Shown here in pieces: positions 61,692 through 64,000 of a stretch of DNA of 64,000 bases. Every line of letters begins with the position of its first letter. The stretch's first letter is position 1. Origin of the DNA: Chryseobacterium cucumeris (GTDB taxonomy: Bacteria; Bacteroidota; Bacteroidia; Flavobacteriales; Weeksellaceae); contig NZ_LUVZ01000001.1 in NCBI RefSeq assembly GCF_001593385.1, forward strand, positions 248,001-312,000, written 5' to 3'. A model generated the notes under the pieces. It was not told the DNA's origin and made no database searches. It worked only from the letters and a program-made list of their open reading frames with translations. The translations under genes were made by a program, and so were the position numbers.

Positions 61692-62969
61692 TTACCATTT
61701 TAATCTTATTGATACTGCATTTTTGTGAGCAAACAAACCTTCTGCTTCTGCCATGAGTTCTATGGTTTTTCTCAAATTCTGAAGTCCTTCTTTTGAAAGT
61801 TGCTGGAATGTTATTTTCTTCACAAAGCTATCCAGGGATACTCCGCTGTAGTTTTTTGCATAACCATTGGTAGGAAGCGTGTGGTTGGTTCCACTGGCGT
61901 AGTCGCCCGCACTCTCGCAAGAGTAGTTTCCAAGAAAAACCGAACCTGCATTCTCAATCAGCGGAATGTATTTTTCAAAATCAGCGATAGCCAAAATAAG
62001 GTGTTCAGGAGCATAAAGGTTGCTGAACTCAAGAGCCTCTTTCAGCGTATTGATCAAAATAAAAGAGCTGTTTTCCAAAGCCTGAGCCGCAAATTCATTT
62101 CTAGGCAAGTCTATGATCTGATGTTCAATAGCCTTAACCGTCTCTTCAAATACTTTAATATCTGTAGTGATAAAAACCACCTGACTGTCACTGCCGTGTT
62201 CTGCCTGTGAAAGAAGATCGGCAGCGCAAAAATCAGGAACAGCCTGCTCATCAGCTATGACAAGAACTTCACTCGGACCGGCTGGCATATCAATGGCAAC
62301 TCCATACCGTTGTGCATATTCTTTTGCCGCTACCACGAACTGATTTCCAGGACCAAAAATTTTATTAACTGCAGGAATAGTCTCTGTCCCAAAAGTCATC
62401 GCTGCAACAGCCTGCGCCCCACCTGTTTTAAAGATTTTCGAAACTCCACAAAGTTTTGCGGCATACAAAATTGCGGGATTGATATTTCCGTTTTTATCCG
62501 GTGGTGTGCAAAGAACAATCTCTTTACAACCTGCAAGATTGGCAGGAACCGCAAGCATCAATACGGTAGAAAATAACGGAGCTGTTCCTCCCGGAATATA
62601 AATCCCTACTTTTTCTACTGCACGATTTTCACGCCAGCAAACCACTCCTTTCACTGTCTCAACTTTCTGAATTTCCTGCTTTTGAGAAGCGTGAAATTTA
62701 GAAATATTTTCTTTAGCCTGTTGGATAGCCTGTTTCAGTTCATTACTAATCTGTTTTTCTGCGTTTTCAATTTCTTCTTCGGTCACAGAAATGCTTTGAG
62801 TGTCTGCTTTATCAAATTTTTCATTGAATTCTCTTAAAGCTTTATCTCCGTTTTTTTCAACTTCTGCAAAAATGTCTGTGATAAGTCCTGAGATTTCTTT
62901 CTGTTCCAAAACAGGACGTTTTACTAAGTCTTTCCAGCTGTCTTTTATGGGATATCTATATATTTTCAT
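61692..62969 (-). CDS. hisD: Histidinol dehydrogenase
   Basis: A 425-residue zinc/NAD enzyme oxidising histidinol to histidine in two steps. Motifs include VYIPGGTA-type KVGIYIPGGTAPL, IFGPGNQFVVAAK, DMPAGPSEVLVIADE and LLSQAEHGSDSQ (the metal and catalytic Glu/His set). YAPEHLIL and NYSCESAGDYASGTNHTLPT are also intact. A 215-bp repeat-bearing gap separates it from hisG. Confidence 0.95.
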   Translation of the reverse strand: MKIYRYPIKDSWKDLVKRPVLEQKEISGLITDIFAEVEKNGDKALREFNEKFDKADTQSISVTEEEIENAEKQISNELKQAIQQAKENISKFHASQKQEIQKVETVKGVVCWRENRAVEKVGIYIPGGTAPLFSTVLMLAVPANLAGCKEIVLCTPPDKNGNINPAILYAAKLCGVSKIFKTGGAQAVAAMTFGTETIPAVNKIFGPGNQFVVAAKEYAQRYGVAIDMPAGPSEVLVIADEQAVPDFCAADLLSQAEHGSDSQVVFITTDIKVFEETVKAIEHQIIDLPRNEFAAQALENSSFILINTLKEALEFSNLYAPEHLILAIADFEKYIPLIENAGSVFLGNYSCESAGDYASGTNHTLPTNGYAKNYSGVSLDSFVKKITFQQLSKEGLQNLRKTIELMAEAEGLFAHKNAVSIRLKW

Positions 62970-62993
62970 TGTATTATTTTTAATTGTTTTTTA

Positions 62994-63165
62994 CGCAATG
63001 GCGCAAAGTTTTTAATTCATATATCTTTTTTTAAGACGCAAGAAAATCTTAGATTTTCAGCAAGCATGTGAGTATTAAATAGTATTCAATTTTATCGCAG
63101 ATAAAATCTTTGCGTCTTAAAACAGTCCTAATTTTTATTCTATTGCGTCTTTGCGTCGGCCAACA
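62994..63165. repeat. GCGTCTTTGCG-type repeat element between hisG and hisD
   Basis: Inverted arms TTTTTAAGACGCAAG (63027-63042) and TTGCGTCTTAAAA (63110-63122), nested within outer words ACGCAATGGCGCAAAG (62993-63008) and ATTGCGTCTTTGCG. The AAAATCTTAGATTTT palindrome (63043-63057) lies inside. Such GCGTCTTTGCG repeats are, from memory, scattered between chryseobacterial genes. The element interrupts the otherwise compact his operon. Confidence 0.5.
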
Positions 63166-63184
63166 TTAACCATTCTTATTTTTT

Positions 63185-64000
63185 TTAAATAACCATTTTA
63201 TCAATTGGAATGATTAAAATATCCTGAGCCCCATTTTCTTTGAGTTCGTCAATGACATCCCAGAAACGTTCTTCATCAATCACGGAATGAATACTGCTCC
63301 AGCCTTCTTCTGCAAGCGGAATCACCGTAGGACTTTTCAATACGGGAAGAACGCCGGCAACTTTCTGTATTTTTTCGTTGGGAACATTCATCAGAATGTA
63401 TTTTGAATTTTTTGCTTTTAAAACTGCTTTGATTCTGAATACAAATTTTTCAAGAATGGCTTCTTTTTCAGCTGATAATTGAGGCGTTTGAGCCAAAACT
63501 GCCTCCGATTTTAGCAAAGTAACCGTTTCTCTTAATCCGTTTTTGAATAAGGTGCTTCCTGAGCTTACAATATCGCATATTCCGTCTGCCAGACCGATAT
63601 TAGGTGCTATTTCTACAGAACCGGAAATCACGTGAATATCTGATACAATTCCCTGGTTTTCTAAAAAGTTTTTCAGAGTGTTAGGATAAGAGGTAGCAAT
63701 TTTTTTACCCTGGAAATAAGAGATTTCATCGCTTTCTACTTCTTTGGGAACAGCTAATGAAACACGGCATTTTGAAAAGCCAAGTTGCTGGATCGTTTTA
63801 ATGTTTTTACCTTTTTCAACCAGAAGATTTTCGCCAAGAATGGCTACATCCACCACTCCGTCTTCGAGGTATTGCGGGATGTCTGAGTTCCGGAGATACA
63901 TGATTTCCATCGGAAAGTTATCTACTGAAACTTTGAGTTGGTCTTTACCGTTGTTGACGAAGATTCCGCAGTCTTTGAGAAGCTGAAGAGATTCTTCGTA
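63185..64000 (-). CDS. hisG: ATP phosphoribosyltransferase, long form (5' end outside window)
   Basis: A partial gene, cut at its 5' end by the window edge. The frame runs to base 64000 and adds 30 codons (YEESLQLLKDCGIFVNNGKD and on) before the first internal Met at 63910, so about a dozen N-terminal residues are missing. The catalytic domain contains DVAILGENLLVEKG and the PRPP loop SSGSTLFKNG. A C-terminal ACT-like regulatory domain (last 75 residues, ending LIIPIDKMVI) marks the long, histidine-inhibited HisG, which needs no HisZ. It is the first gene of the his operon. Confidence 0.95.
   Translation of the reverse strand, partial: YEESLQLLKDCGIFVNNGKDQLKVSVDNFPMEIMYLRNSDIPQYLEDGVVDVAILGENLLVEKGKNIKTIQQLGFSKCRVSLAVPKEVESDEISYFQGKKIATSYPNTLKNFLENQGIVSDIHVISGSVEIAPNIGLADGICDIVSSGSTLFKNGLRETVTLLKSEAVLAQTPQLSAEKEAILEKFVFRIKAVLKAKNSKYILMNVPNEKIQKVAGVLPVLKSPTVIPLAEEGWSSIHSVIDEERFWDVIDELKENGAQDILIIPIDKMVI

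Noticed and set aside
1..64000. CRISPR arrays, tRNA/rRNA genes, insertion sequences and prophage genes
   Set aside because: No regularly spaced repeats, cloverleaf-like segments, transposase or phage proteins were recognised on either strand. Weak tRNAs could be missed without a covariance-model search.

Overview
The window is a single contig piece of a low-GC Bacteroidota chromosome. It most resembles Chryseobacterium or a close relative in the Flavobacteriia. The support is: Bacteroidota-type promoters (TAnnTTTG -7 boxes) before many genes, few Shine-Dalgarno sequences, type IX secretion C-terminal sorting domains on secreted enzymes, lipoproteins with acidic residues after the lipid Cys, bacillithiol-associated genes, and protein sequences that read as chryseobacterial throughout. 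No tRNA, rRNA, CRISPR array, transposase or prophage gene was recognised.

Layout. 0.2-9.8 kb: a small lipoprotein, a DMT exporter divergent from a MocR-type regulator, a four-gene overlapping bacillithiol-type cluster (Crp/Fnr regulator, YtxJ, DUF1569, YfiT/BstA), a DEAD-box helicase, pncA, an RsuA/RluB pseudouridine synthase and aroB. 9.8-14.6 kb: a tandem array of five paralogous outer-membrane beta-barrel proteins. Each is a separate transcription unit with its own sigma-54-like -24/-12 promoter. A sixth promoter-terminator unit lies between copies 3 and 4 and has no ORF. 14.6-19.4 kb: a glycerophosphodiester phosphodiesterase, purF, purC, a DUF3307 membrane protein and satD, the last preceded by three regularly spaced operator-like repeats. 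19.4-26.9 kb: dispersed repeats, a secreted endonuclease I, an acyl-CoA dehydrogenase, a DinB protein and a large secreted metzincin. 27-31.4 kb: a surface-type lipoprotein with a TNT-like NAD glycohydrolase domain followed by a candidate immunity gene, a TonB-C-like protein, a MazG-like pyrophosphohydrolase, a one-Cys thioredoxin-fold protein, a DUF4230 protein and a small hydrophilic protein with a sigma-54-like promoter.

31.4-38.6 kb: the leuACDB operon, a helical-repeat protein and an M19 dipeptidase. 38.8-41.5 kb: thrS-infC, with infC apparently starting at a rare ATA codon. 41.5-51.2 kb: about 10 kb of lipoproteins, a two-component system, a WG/Sel1-repeat protein, a small membrane protein and an alpha/beta hydrolase. 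This block separates infC from rpmI-rplT at 51.4-52.1 kb. 52.4-56.3 kb: three tandem secreted M28 peptidases with type IX sorting tails. 56.4-64.0 kb: the minus-strand his operon hisG-D-C-B-H-A-F-IE plus a small trailing gene; hisG is cut by the window end.

Housekeeping biosynthesis (Leu, His, purines, aromatics, NAD salvage, ribosome) is interleaved with envelope and secretion functions. The most unusual parts are the sigma-54-like OMP array with its orphan unit, the TNT lipoprotein/immunity-like pair, the satD operators and the non-AUG infC start.
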